Assembly: GCA_004292745.1 (NCBI GenBank)
Contig: RDXH01000080.1
Location: forward strand, 1 to 42,975
Reading direction: 5' to 3'
From: Oscillatoriales cyanobacterium
GTDB taxonomy: Bacteria; Cyanobacteriota; Cyanobacteriia; Cyanobacteriales; Microcoleaceae
DNA length: 42,975 nucleotides
How positions within the stretch are numbered: the first letter of the stretch is position 1; each line of letters begins with the position of its first letter. A program made the translations under genes and the position numbers. This document shows positions 6,977 to 15,376 of this stretch, piece by piece. The notes under the pieces were generated by a model. The model saw nothing but the letters and a program-made list of their open reading frames with translations. It was not told the origin of the DNA and did no database searches.

Positions 6977-8637
6977 TAATTAAATTTAGATTCTCTATAA
7001 ACTTTTGATTCTACGAGCTTTTCAAATTCAGTTACTCGTACAGGGAGGGCGAAAGCTTGATCGGATGAAACCATGTAGAGATTACCTGCAATTGTCTCGC
7101 GCTGAATAAAGTTCGATATCACCCCATCATAATTGATATTAGACTTTACCAGTGCCTTAATATCGTCAGAATTTCCCATATGAAAAGCAAAGAAATTTTC
7201 TGCTTGGGTTCTAATTTCATCAGAAATAGCGGATGGGCGTTGTGTTACAGCCACTAATCCCAGCCCAAATTTGCGTCCTTCCTTTGCAACTCTAACAAAT
7301 GGATTGGCATTACTCTTAACGAATTCCTGAGATAAAACATTTTGGGCTTCTTCTACAAATACAACGGCATTGACAACTTCTTCTGGTTGATCTGAAGTGA
7401 ATTTTTCCTTGTTGCTTTCAAACAATTTCCGAACCAGAATAGTTGAAATAATGCTGGCATCCATGTTGTCTTTTAGGGATAGGTCAATGATAACAGTCTT
7501 TCCTTGCTTCAAATATTTGAATACATCTTCTATGAGATTTGATCCTCCAGAATGTAAATTACCTTCATCAATTAAATGACGAATCCTTTTCCGAATCGCC
7601 ATAATCGTTTTTCGGGCAGAAACATCTTCTTTAGCTTTGCCACTTGAGTCTTTCTTCTGTTCGCCAAAGAAATCAGAAAAGTCTCGATAAAGATTGCTTG
7701 GAGTTTGAACATAGTTATCAATATTTTCAATAAAGTTAGATACACCATCTTCATCAAGGTATAGAAGAAAGGCTTTCATTACTTCAGAGAAACCACCACC
7801 AAAATTCAATATGTCTCCTACTGCTAAGTGTCTGTGCATATTGAGCGTAACTTTGCCACCGGAAATAAATTGATTCTGTTTTTGATAAGTTTCTGGTAAC
7901 TTTTTGTCGGTATACACGACAACATTATCGCGAATTGAGCTTTCATTGATATCTCCCAATCCGTATGTAGCTGTACCACGCAAAAAATATTCGCCGTTCA
8001 AATCAAAAATCAACTTTCCATAGGAATTATCACGAGTCATATGGTAAAGCAGTACCTTAACAAGATTAGTTTTGCCAAAGCCTGATTGAGCAAATACCAT
8101 CGTGCGTTTGTTACGCAATTTATCAATTTGGAAAAGAATAGGCCCCTTGTCCTTAAAAATAGTTTCTCCTACACAAAGATATCCAATTTCAGCACCATTT
8201 TCATTGGTTTTATTGAGAATTGACTCTATTTCGCGTTTGTTTAGATGTCTTGCAATGTAAGAAACTGTGGGGAGTTTCCTAACAGCCGTTGTAAAGTCAA
8301 TGGTAGAGCCACTATCTTTAAATGTTCCTAGAATCCGAACTTTGTAGGTGTAACTGAACATTTTCTGTTTGTCTCGCTCTGAAAGTTCTCTTTCTGCAAT
8401 TCGAGCATAATGCACTGCTATTAATGTTTTATCCTGTGATTTAAAGATAGGATCTTCATCATAAATTTCTGCTTCGACCCTAGCAAGATACTTTGTATTT
8501 CCTTCATCTTTGGGTGTCAGAACAATAAAGTCGCCAGTTTGTGGACTAGCTTTAGCATCCTCATAGGATGAGTATATCAATAGGGCATCTTCAGTTGTTT
8601 TCTGCCCATATAAAACGCCAAAATCTGCTTTTCCCAT
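6976..8637 (-). CDS. herA: HerA-type DNA translocase ATPase (553 aa)
   Basis: The N-terminal 150 residues form a HAS-barrel-like beta domain (FGVLYGQKTTEDALL, VGETIFKDKGP). Walker A is AQSGFGKT (183-190), Walker B AVVFVEEAQ (424-432), followed by GLGLVAVTQRPSAISDEI (458-475), a HerA/FtsK-like sensor and arginine-finger segment, and TIAGNLYMV near the C-terminus. HerA hexamers pump double-stranded DNA and work with NurA nuclease at DNA ends; in bacteria HerA-like ATPases are recurrent parts of anti-phage systems. The gene lies 11 bp after nurA and overlaps the DruA-like gene by 1 bp, so the three proteins are probably made in fixed ratio. All motifs intact. Confidence 0.92.
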   Translation of the reverse strand: MGKADFGVLYGQKTTEDALLIYSSYEDAKASPQTGDFIVLTPKDEGNTKYLARVEAEIYDEDPIFKSQDKTLIAVHYARIAERELSERDKQKMFSYTYKVRILGTFKDSGSTIDFTTAVRKLPTVSYIARHLNKREIESILNKTNENGAEIGYLCVGETIFKDKGPILFQIDKLRNKRTMVFAQSGFGKTNLVKVLLYHMTRDNSYGKLIFDLNGEYFLRGTATYGLGDINESSIRDNVVVYTDKKLPETYQKQNQFISGGKVTLNMHRHLAVGDILNFGGGFSEVMKAFLLYLDEDGVSNFIENIDNYVQTPSNLYRDFSDFFGEQKKDSSGKAKEDVSARKTIMAIRKRIRHLIDEGNLHSGGSNLIEDVFKYLKQGKTVIIDLSLKDNMDASIISTILVRKLFESNKEKFTSDQPEEVVNAVVFVEEAQNVLSQEFVKSNANPFVRVAKEGRKFGLGLVAVTQRPSAISDEIRTQAENFFAFHMGNSDDIKALVKSNINYDGVISNFIQRETIAGNLYMVSSDQAFALPVRVTEFEKLVESKVYRESKFN

Positions 8638-8648
8638 AGTGTTCGCTC

Positions 8649-9881
8649 CTAAAATCTGTCGTGTGTGTCTAAAAATAGATTTTCAATATCGACGTTATCC
8701 ATTCTCTGATCCTTATAAAGAGAGTATTTAAGGCGAGCAATTATCTCATCTTTAAAATTTCTTTTCAAGGATATGAAATTATGTACTTCACATAATGGGT
8801 AAGGATAGCCAAGAATATAGTGTTCTTGTGTAAGCCGAGTTAGCTCCTTAAATATTAACTCAAGTTCTTCCCTACATCTTTCATAGGAGCCTGTTCGGAT
8901 TTGTGGAATAGCATCAAAAATGTTGACATCAGCTATAAGCCAGTCATAGTTTTGGAGCTTTTCTACATAATCTAATCTCGCTGCCATAAATAGCCCAAAT
9001 CCTCTCCCTCCACTAATTGATTTTTTAATAAACATATCACCCTGATATGCTGCTTTAAGAACAACTTCTGGAATTTCAAACCAGCAGCATAGTTTTTGGC
9101 GTTTTGACTCTATTTCTACAAAAGGATAATCATGCTTAAGCTGATCTTGTAGATAATTATCAATCTGTCTGAATGTATAAGCTAGTTCCATTTTAACTGG
9201 AGATTGCTTAGTCACAGACACTATCTTTATCTGTTTTTTATGAGCATATTCTCCCAAATTTACTAAGTATTTCTGCTTTATTTGGAGAGGACGTAATGTA
9301 CCATCTCTTAAAATAAAATCGCCAGCTTTTGTTTCTGGGCGATCAATCACCTCTAAAATCAGTGCAATCTCTAGGACTTCCTGACAAAATCCGAGCAGAG
9401 TTGATAAATTTGTACAAATTTGTTCTTTTTTATAGGGGAAAACAATTTCTGGTGAATCATTCAGAAATTTGAATAGATATTTTATTGGGTCTAAGGTTAA
9501 AAATTCATCGTAAATATCATTTAAATGATTCTGATGCGTGATTAAAATATTCTGTGGATAGTATGCCTGTCCAAGTAAAACTGGATCGTCTAATGAATTC
9601 ATTCTAACTTGCTGGCCTCGATGAAAGCAAACGTAACCAGCAGCATAAATTGCTATGGCTAGACCATTATAAAATTGCTCACTGTTGTAACTGCCATCTA
9701 TCGCGTAGAACCTCCTATCGCTATCATCAATTTTGTCAAACTGAATAATTTCAAATATTTGAGGCGTTTCTATATTTTCTTCATGTCCAATCACGGGAAT
9801 GCCGTGATTTTTATTACTTCTGTTATTGATGTGCTTAGCAACTAGCTCGATAGCACTATCCGGTATCTGTTTTCCTGCCAT
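8649..9881 (-). CDS. nurA: NurA-domain nuclease (410 aa), first recognised gene of the operon
   Basis: The NurA domain motifs occur in order: YAIDGS (59-64, catalytic Asp62), FILRDGTLRP (189-198, second acidic site), IVSVTKQSPV (220-229, the conserved Lys loop) and GYPYPLCEVHN (358-368, C-terminal His/Asn motif). NurA is a Mn-dependent 5'-3' exonuclease and endonuclease that binds HerA as a dimer. Length (410 aa) is at the large end for the family because of helical inserts between motifs (about 100-180 and 280-350). No membrane segment. Its start is 21 bp after the stop of a small ORF (9903) that may belong to the same transcript. Confidence 0.88.
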   Translation of the reverse strand: MAGKQIPDSAIELVAKHINNRSNKNHGIPVIGHEENIETPQIFEIIQFDKIDDSDRRFYAIDGSYNSEQFYNGLAIAIYAAGYVCFHRGQQVRMNSLDDPVLLGQAYYPQNILITHQNHLNDIYDEFLTLDPIKYLFKFLNDSPEIVFPYKKEQICTNLSTLLGFCQEVLEIALILEVIDRPETKAGDFILRDGTLRPLQIKQKYLVNLGEYAHKKQIKIVSVTKQSPVKMELAYTFRQIDNYLQDQLKHDYPFVEIESKRQKLCCWFEIPEVVLKAAYQGDMFIKKSISGGRGFGLFMAARLDYVEKLQNYDWLIADVNIFDAIPQIRTGSYERCREELELIFKELTRLTQEHYILGYPYPLCEVHNFISLKRNFKDEIIARLKYSLYKDQRMDNVDIENLFLDTHDRF

Positions 9882-9902
9882 ATTTTACTTTTCTTAGTAG
9901 TT

Positions 9903-10115
9903 TTATACCCAAAGAAAATCTATTGTAACAGTCGCCACCCGGACATTCACGCGATCGCTCTGCAATTTCAGCCCTGCCATCTTAGCACAAGATAGGTTGT
10001 TTGTCAACTCTTCTGGTTTCGATTTCAAAAGGTCAAGAGCCTGGAGCAGTTGTTTGCGATCGTCCTTTTTGTGCATTCCCGCAAACGAGTTAGCACCAAA
10101 AAACTCTGTAAACAC
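9903..10115 (-). CDS. Small uncharacterised ORF upstream of nurA (70 aa; 57 aa from the internal ATG)
   Basis: GTG at 10115 or ATG at 10076 could start it; the latter gives a basic, helical 57-residue protein (MHKKDDRKQLLQALDLLKSK) ending VATVTIDFLWV. No family recognised. It is on the operon strand and ends 21 bp before nurA, so it may be a first gene, a leader peptide or the tail of a lost gene. It contains a HIP1-like GCGATCG site. Coding status uncertain. Confidence 0.35.
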   Translation of the reverse strand: MFTEFFGANSFAGMHKKDDRKQLLQALDLLKSKPEELTNNLSCAKMAGLKLQSDRVNVRVATVTIDFLWV

Positions 10116-10164
10116 AGTAATTTCAGCCCAGTGATACTACTCATTCTCACGAAATTTTGAAGGG

Positions 10165-10198
10165 GTAAAAAGTTAAGCTTTTAAGCTTAACTTTTTAC
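10165..10198. terminator. Perfect hairpin after the EF-hand/ERV gene
   Basis: Arms GTAAAAAGTTAAGCTT (10165-10180) and its exact complement (10183-10198) with a 2-base loop, 11 bp past the stop of the minus-strand EF-hand gene. It likely terminates that transcript, which would make the small-ORF/nurA/herA/druA unit independent. The U-run lies within the arm, so the call is moderate. Confidence 0.55.
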
Positions 10199-10208
10199 TC
10201 ACTAATAT

Positions 10209-12617
10209 CTAAGCAACCTCTACAAACACACCGCTTCGAGCAAACTCCTCTTCTTCAGGACTAAAGACGGGAGCTCGATCGACAAGATCAGGGTCAAAGT
10301 AATATGTCTCTTGTAGGAATTGTCCGGTGACGATCGCCTCCTCCAACTCCTTGATATAATCTTGGGCAACTAAGCAGGCCTCCTTGATGCCTTCCTCATC
10401 CCGCTTATCCAACAGTTTTTGCAATGTTGCTCTCACTCCTGTCAGTCGTGCCGATGGCTTGAGCATACCGTAGAGGCGATACATTCGATCGGTCGCAATG
10501 CTAATGTGTTTGAGGGCTTTGGCTCGTGCTAGCTCAGAGTCAATGCTGGGCCAATAACGAGTGGTATAGAATGCTTTCTCATCCTTGTGATACCACTCCT
10601 CCGATCGCGCAATCGATGAAGAGACAGTATTGTGCAACTTCCAGAAGAATAAGCGCAGGGAAGCGCCATCTACTACAGTGGACAGCTTGGCCTCCATTGA
10701 TACCTCAAAGTTATTCAGAAGCGGGTCGCGCCCAAGCACAAGGTACTCTACAGGGTACATTTCCACCTCCTTATTCTGCACGACATAGGCGTTGAGGTGG
10801 TGGCGGCAGTAGGGGCAGGGATACATAGTGGCAAACAGCTTGAAAAAGTCCTTAAAGAAGGCCACCAGAGTTGTTTGCTGTTGGGGGGTCTTGGTAGAGA
10901 CGATTTCAGCCGTAGTGTGGAAGAAACGCCACACCGCAGGGCCAATATAGTAAGGGAAGCTGACGCGCATTTGTGAATTCTTGATTTCACTGCGATCGAT
11001 ATACACATCGATAAACGACACATATTGCGAAAGTTCGCCAGACTCGCGCCCAAACTCCATGCGTTCGCGCCGTTTCTGTACGCCATTTAGGTAGTTGTGC
11101 GTCAAGCGCCATGCTTGTTTAAGCATCAGCTTCTGTTTTGGAGCGCATTTGGGAAAGCTTTCTACAACATCCGCCCCATAGCGCCCAAATTCCCCTGACG
11201 TTTTAGTGGCTTCGTACCACTGGTTTAAAGCCGCTTCGTCAGCCACCGTGTTCAAGGGGATATCTGCTGCTGTGCTGACGCTGAAGGCAGCCAGCAACTT
11301 CGGCGTAAAGTCTTCATACCAATAGGCCACTGGCATCATCGCACCATCTATTGCCTCTGAGGCATCCGAGACGATGACGCGGTTCCACTTCTTCAGGTAC
11401 TCTTTGGGATTTCCCTCGGATTGGGCTGGTGGCGGTGCCATTTCCTCACTCAGCTCCATTTTTCGCAGTCGGTTGAGTTCGTTGATGGCAAGCACGCCCT
11501 CGGCGATGTCGCGCAAGTTGAGACTCTTCTTTTTGATGGTGATTGCAAACTCGACTCCGGCGGCAAACTTCTCCTTGGCGCTGGCAGATTTACCCCGCGC
11601 TTCCAACATGGCTTTTTGTTCTGCCAACATTTCTGGAGTTTTTTCGATCGCCTTCCAGTTCTTGATCCGAGCCTCTAGTCTGGCATATTCATCTTCGATC
11701 GATTTAACTACTGCATCCAGTAGAGGGTTACACGCAGACTCTACGATACCTAATCCTTTATAAAGGGCGATCGAAATCCTGACAAATTGCACAAAATCAA
11801 CGATTCTGTATGGCAAGTTTCTGACGCGCAGGTGAGTCTCGTGGTTGGCGGAAAAACTCTCGCGGAAGCAGCGGTAGGCTGCTCCCTGGATCAGACGAAA
11901 CAAACCTATCTGCATCTGCAAGCGGGACGTACCCCGCTTCTCCTCAGTTTGTGGGTGTTGAGCGAGTAGTTCTTTTAGCCGCGCTATTTCTGGATCGCTA
12001 TCGGTGGTTGCTTCTTGTAGATTAGGTTCAATAGTGGCAGAAGCAGCCTCGTTGATAGCAGTTGCTGTACTGGCGATCGCCGCCGCTGTACTATCAGAAA
12101 TCTCGGTTGTCTGTGTACTGACAATCGGAACGGGCGAGTCTTGATATCCGGTTTTTATCTGTGACTCATCCGGTATCAGTTTACAGAATTCCTCAAAGTC
12201 AATGGAGGCATCGCCATCATGGTCTACCTCTTTGATGATCTCATCCAGCTCTTGCTCTGTCAGCCCAAACTGGCTCATCACACCCTGCATCTCGTCTTTA
12301 GTGATTTGACCGCTGCCATCTTCATCAAATACACTAAATGACAGTTTGAGACGACTCTGGCGATCGCCTTGCTGGGACACCATCAGCATTTTGAATTCCT
12401 CAAAATCGATACTGCCCGACAAGTCTACGTCCACTTCCTTGATCGTGTCGCGCAACTCGGTTTCGTTAGGACTCTGCCCTAGCGATCGCATCACTTGACC
12501 CAGTTCTTCTGATGAGATACCACCGCTCCCGTCCGCGTCAAATACTTTGAACGCTTCCCATAACTTTGCCACCTCTTCTTCTGTCATGGCTTTTTTTTCA
12601 ATATCCACAGATGTCAT
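10209..12617 (-). CDS. Calmodulin-like EF-hand protein fused to an ERV/ALR-type sulfhydryl oxidase-like domain (802 aa)
   Basis: Numbering is from the GTG at 12620; ATG 12617, 8 bases after GGAGG (12626-12630), is preferred. Residues 16-150 hold four EF-hands with canonical 12-residue loops starting DADGSGG (28), DVDLSGS (64), DEDGSGQ (99) and DHDGDAS (133), arranged as in calmodulin. A low-complexity Ala/Thr linker (165-205) follows, then a long helical region (about 210-550) with no recognised family. At about 555-690 is an ERV/ALR-like segment: WRFFHTTAEIV, then MYPCPYCRHHLNAYV with the redox pair C602/C605, then FFWKLHNTVSSSIA, equivalent to the FAD-contacting HN-x-V motif. ERV/ALR enzymes form disulfides with O2 and FAD. 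No signal peptide, so it is cytoplasmic or exported otherwise. The combination is unusual for a bacterium. Convergence or import from a eukaryote cannot be told apart here. Confidence 0.8.
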   Translation of the reverse strand: MTSVDIEKKAMTEEEVAKLWEAFKVFDADGSGGISSEELGQVMRSLGQSPNETELRDTIKEVDVDLSGSIDFEEFKMLMVSQQGDRQSRLKLSFSVFDEDGSGQITKDEMQGVMSQFGLTEQELDEIIKEVDHDGDASIDFEEFCKLIPDESQIKTGYQDSPVPIVSTQTTEISDSTAAAIASTATAINEAASATIEPNLQEATTDSDPEIARLKELLAQHPQTEEKRGTSRLQMQIGLFRLIQGAAYRCFRESFSANHETHLRVRNLPYRIVDFVQFVRISIALYKGLGIVESACNPLLDAVVKSIEDEYARLEARIKNWKAIEKTPEMLAEQKAMLEARGKSASAKEKFAAGVEFAITIKKKSLNLRDIAEGVLAINELNRLRKMELSEEMAPPPAQSEGNPKEYLKKWNRVIVSDASEAIDGAMMPVAYWYEDFTPKLLAAFSVSTAADIPLNTVADEAALNQWYEATKTSGEFGRYGADVVESFPKCAPKQKLMLKQAWRLTHNYLNGVQKRRERMEFGRESGELSQYVSFIDVYIDRSEIKNSQMRVSFPYYIGPAVWRFFHTTAEIVSTKTPQQQTTLVAFFKDFFKLFATMYPCPYCRHHLNAYVVQNKEVEMYPVEYLVLGRDPLLNNFEVSMEAKLSTVVDGASLRLFFWKLHNTVSSSIARSEEWYHKDEKAFYTTRYWPSIDSELARAKALKHISIATDRMYRLYGMLKPSARLTGVRATLQKLLDKRDEEGIKEACLVAQDYIKELEEAIVTGQFLQETYYFDPDLVDRAPVFSPEEEEFARSGVFVEVA

Positions 12618-12812
12618 CACTAAATCCTCCCTGAGTTTTTAATTTTCTGTCTATTGATTGTGACCAATATACTTTAATTCCTCAAGACCTACGCAACTGT
12701 CACAAACGATCGCATAACTCTGCATAATTGCCAGCCCCGTAGCAATGGTTGGGCGTTTTAGTTGTTGAATTAAAAATTGGCAAGCCAACAGTTTCCCCCT
12801 TCCCCTTCTCCT

Positions 12813-13840
12813 CTAAAAATCCCTCAATTGAGCCGTTTGAACAACAACATCTTTCGTCACAGAACCCCGCCGCAATTTCAGCTTCAAACTTTGACCGATT
12901 TGGCTATTTTCCACCAGATTTTGCAACTGTTCCGCCGTCGTGACAAATTCGCCGTCAATTTGCACGATCGCATCTCCCTTGCGAATCCCCGCTTTCTCCG
13001 CAGGCGTATTTGGCACAACTCGCATCACTAACACCCCTCTCACTTCCGGTATCATCAAAGGAGCATTCGGATCGGCATTATTCTCTCTAGCAATTTCTGG
13101 AGTCAAATCAATCATTTGAATTCCTAAAAATGGGTGACTGACTTGTTCTCCCCGTGCTAACTGTGCGTAAATAGCTTTGGCTTTGTTGATGGGAATTGCA
13201 AAGCCAATACCCATTGCATCGGCTCGAATCGCTGTGTTAATTCCAATCACTTCTCCTGAACCGTTTAACAGCGGGCCGCCGGAATTGCCGGGATTGATGG
13301 CGGCGTCTGTTTGAATGAAATCGAGGCGTTTGCAACAGCCAAATCTGTCACCTCATCCGTACCTAACACTTCTCCCGGAAAAACGCTCCCGTCATTTAAG
13401 GTGACAGTCACTCGATCGGCTTGATCCACTACGTGAGCGTTGGTTAACACAGTCCCGCTTTTGTCGATGACGAAGCCGGAACCTTGACCCCGCAAGCGTT
13501 CTTGTCTGGGGCTTTGGATAGGGAATTCGTCTCCAAAAAATCTCCGAAATAACGGGTCTTCCATTACTGGATCGAAGTTGCGACTGACGGTGCGCTCGGT
13601 ATCAATTCGGACAACTGCTGGTCCGACGCGATCGACTGCTAGTGTCACAAAACTATTGTTGCTAGCAGTCGCCGATAATTCAGATCCCCTGAGTGCCAAC
13701 TTTTGGGGATTTTGGACAGTCGCTGATGCTGATGCTGGGCTGATTGTCCAAGCATTTAGGGCGATCGCAATTGCTAAAAATATGTTTAACAGCGAAGCCA
13801 CCATTTGGGGTGCGGGGCGAAAAAACTTGAATATTTCCAT
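12813..13840 (-). pseudogene. HtrA/Deg serine protease pseudogene (internal deletion with frameshift)
   Basis: The 5' part (13840 to about 13325) encodes an N-terminal membrane/signal segment and the protease half with catalytic His in LTNAHVVDQ and Asp in TDLAV. The 3' part, in another frame, has [20 protein letters not shown] with the catalytic Ser, then [20 protein letters not shown] and a C-terminal PDZ domain ([20 protein letters not shown] onward). Between Asp and Ser the family normally has about 55-60 more residues; here the two halves join directly near 13327 with a frame change. The product from the first start ends with an unrelated tail ([18 protein letters not shown]). A sequencing or assembly error cannot produce so large a loss easily. 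Confidence 0.85.
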
Positions 13841-14188
13841 AGCGTGAATTTTATGCTAGCTGAGTTAGTTTGGTGCAGGAGTTCTGGTGCTGAGTCAATC
13901 TGCTACTAGAAACTCCCACATATATTTTGCCAAATTGTCAGCCCCTTCGGAGCAACCTTTGCTTCGATGCGTGGGTTAGAATACACTAAGTCAGTAATAC
14001 CAATTTAATGTGAAGTTGCATATATCCCGATCCCCCTCGCATCCCCCTTAAAAAGGGGGACTTTGAATTCTTGCTCCCCCTTTTTAAGGGGGCTGGGGGG
14101 ATCAAATTCTATGCACCCTCATGAAAAATTGGTATAACCCTGCACAAACTCAAGATATTCTGAATTCTAACTATTAAATTTTACCCCG
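13841..14188. other. Intergenic region holding a MITE-like element
   Basis: Between the divergent htrA pseudogene and the metal-regulator gene. Apart from the palindromic element at 13998-14134 I see no gene. The promoter of the regulator should lie in the last 60 bases, but no clear operator could be picked out. Confidence 0.5.
13998..14134. repeat. MITE-like nested palindrome (TACCAATTT ends)
   Basis: Outer arms TACCAATTT (13998-14006) and AAATTGGTA (14126-14134), partial symmetry inside them (TGAAGTTGCAT versus ATGCACCCTCA), and a strong inner palindrome from GATCCCCC (14029) to GGGGGGATC (14103) with CCCCCTTAAAAAGGGGGA and TCCCCCTTTTTAAGGGGG arms. No coding capacity. This pattern is frequent between genes in filamentous cyanobacteria. 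Confidence 0.7.
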
Positions 14189-14539
14189 ATGATCATATCT
14201 GATACTTCTGCTGACAAATCTTTGCCCTCAAATTCCCACCATCATCATGATGACTCTGCTCACCCTCACCATCACGATGAAGAATCCATGCGACGGCTGG
14301 TGAATCGCTTGTCTCGGATTGAGGGACACGTTCGCGGCATTAAAACTATGGTACAGGAAAATCGTCCCTGTCCTGAAGTTTTAGTACAAGTTGCTGCGGT
14401 TCGAGGAGCTCTCGATCGCGTTGCGAGAATCATTCTTGACGAACATTTAACTCAATGTATTGGTAGAGCTGCTAAGGAAGGTAATATTGATACGGAAATT
14501 GAAGAGTTGAAAGCTGCTTTGGATCGGTTTTTGCCTTAG
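14189..14539 (+). CDS. CsoR/RcnR/InrS-family metal-responsive repressor (116 aa)
   Basis: The core MRRLVNRLSRIEGHVRGIKT (34-53) is the DNA-contacting first helix of the DUF156/CsoR fold. Candidate ligands are C61, H86 and C90, the X-H-C arrangement of CsoR and of cyanobacterial InrS. The N-terminus is His-rich (HHHH at 17-20 and HPHHH at 25-29), which favours a nickel sensor such as InrS over a copper sensor, though this is inference. The family represses a metal exporter gene until metal binds; no exporter is adjacent in this window. Length is normal. Confidence 0.87.
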   Translation: MIISDTSADKSLPSNSHHHHDDSAHPHHHDEESMRRLVNRLSRIEGHVRGIKTMVQENRPCPEVLVQVAAVRGALDRVARIILDEHLTQCIGRAAKEGNIDTEIEELKAALDRFLP

Positions 14540-14938
14540 ATGCAGACAATTTCAAGATCGAACAACTAAAAAACAGCAAAACCTGCAAGCTGTACCTAGG
14601 GCGCAATTCATTGCGCGTAAAACTTGCTACCAAATATCAGCCCTATTTTGACTTTTTAGATTGATATTCAAGGGAGGGGGGTAGGCAAAGAAAGGCACTA
14701 CCCCTACACAATCATCGTTTTCTTGACAATGAAACAGCCAGCCCTTGACAGCCCAGGGCTGTTTCATTCTGCTGACAAATCATCATTTTGTAGGGGTAGT
14801 GCCCCCGTGCCTACCCTCTTCTTCCACGATTTTGTATGTGTTTGGTGAGATGGGGGCAGCCACGGGGGGCTGCCCCTACAAGAGAATGAAACAGCCCTGC
14901 TTGACAGCCTTTTTGGGAGATGTCTATTAGTGGTGAAT
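14540..14938. other. Intergenic repeat-rich stretch
   Basis: No gene seen. It contains a hairpin TGAAACAGCC...GGGCTGTTTCA (14730-14766), a partial second copy of the GAAACAGCCC...TTGACAGCC sequence (14886-14908), and two GTAGGGG/CCCCTAC inverted blocks (about 14789-14880). These look like composite MITE debris next to the truncated transposase gene. Confidence 0.5.
14730..14766. repeat. Hairpin with TGAAACAGCC arms
   Basis: TGAAACAGCC at 14730-14739 pairs with GGCTGTTTCA further on, and an inner GCCCT/AGGGC pair extends the stem. A direct copy of part of it lies at 14886-14908. Most likely part of a small repeated element. Confidence 0.5.
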
Positions 14939-15376
14939 TTAGACTTTGGTCAGTTTCGTTTTTAATTGGTATCGTACCGTCGCGTAAACGGCTTTATAAG
15001 AAGCCTGAATATTATATTCCTGCTGCAACCAATCTTGAATTTCTCCATAACTTTTGAAGCCTTTATGGGGATCGCTGAGGCGCACTGCTAAGCTAGCGCG
15101 GGCCAAAGGAGGAATTGCTGGCTTGCGGCCTCCGCTGTGCTTTGTTTCTAGGAGTCCTTCGAGTCCATCAGAACGGTATTTTCTGAGCCACCGCTGCACG
15201 GTAATTCGGTTGACACCGATGGTGAGTGCCAATTCTTTCACTGTTTTAACTTGACAAATTTTAAACAAGTACAATGCTTGGATTTTTTGAAATCCACTTG
15301 CCGTTTTTTGTTCGGTTAATAAGCTTTTCAATTGTTCAATTGTCTCTGTGATGCTAAGTTTACATACTCCAGCCAT
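14939..15376 (-). mobile_element. IS630-type transposase N-terminal (helix-turn-helix) ORF, catalytic part missing
   Basis: 145 residues with a first helix-turn-helix VKELALTIGVNRITVQRWLRKYRSDGLEGLL written in two parts: VKELALTIGVNRITVQ (46-61) and RWLRKYRSDGLEGLLE (62-77). Then comes a second winged helix (SYGEIQDWLQQEYNIQAS), the DNA-binding half of IS630/Tc1-mariner transposases. Downstream (14700-14938) there is no DDE catalytic domain, so it is either an orfA whose orfB is lost or a truncated element. Terminal inverted repeats could not be identified. Confidence 0.75.

Noticed and set aside
5879-9881. The operon as an ordinary HerA-NurA repair locus
   Set aside because: Archaeal repair loci pair herA-nurA with mre11-rad50; none is present, while a DUF4338 gene is coupled, so a defence-type role is preferred, though not proven.
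11374-11763. Plus-strand 129-codon ORF inside the EF-hand gene
   Set aside because: Antisense open frame caused by the codon bias of the real minus-strand gene.
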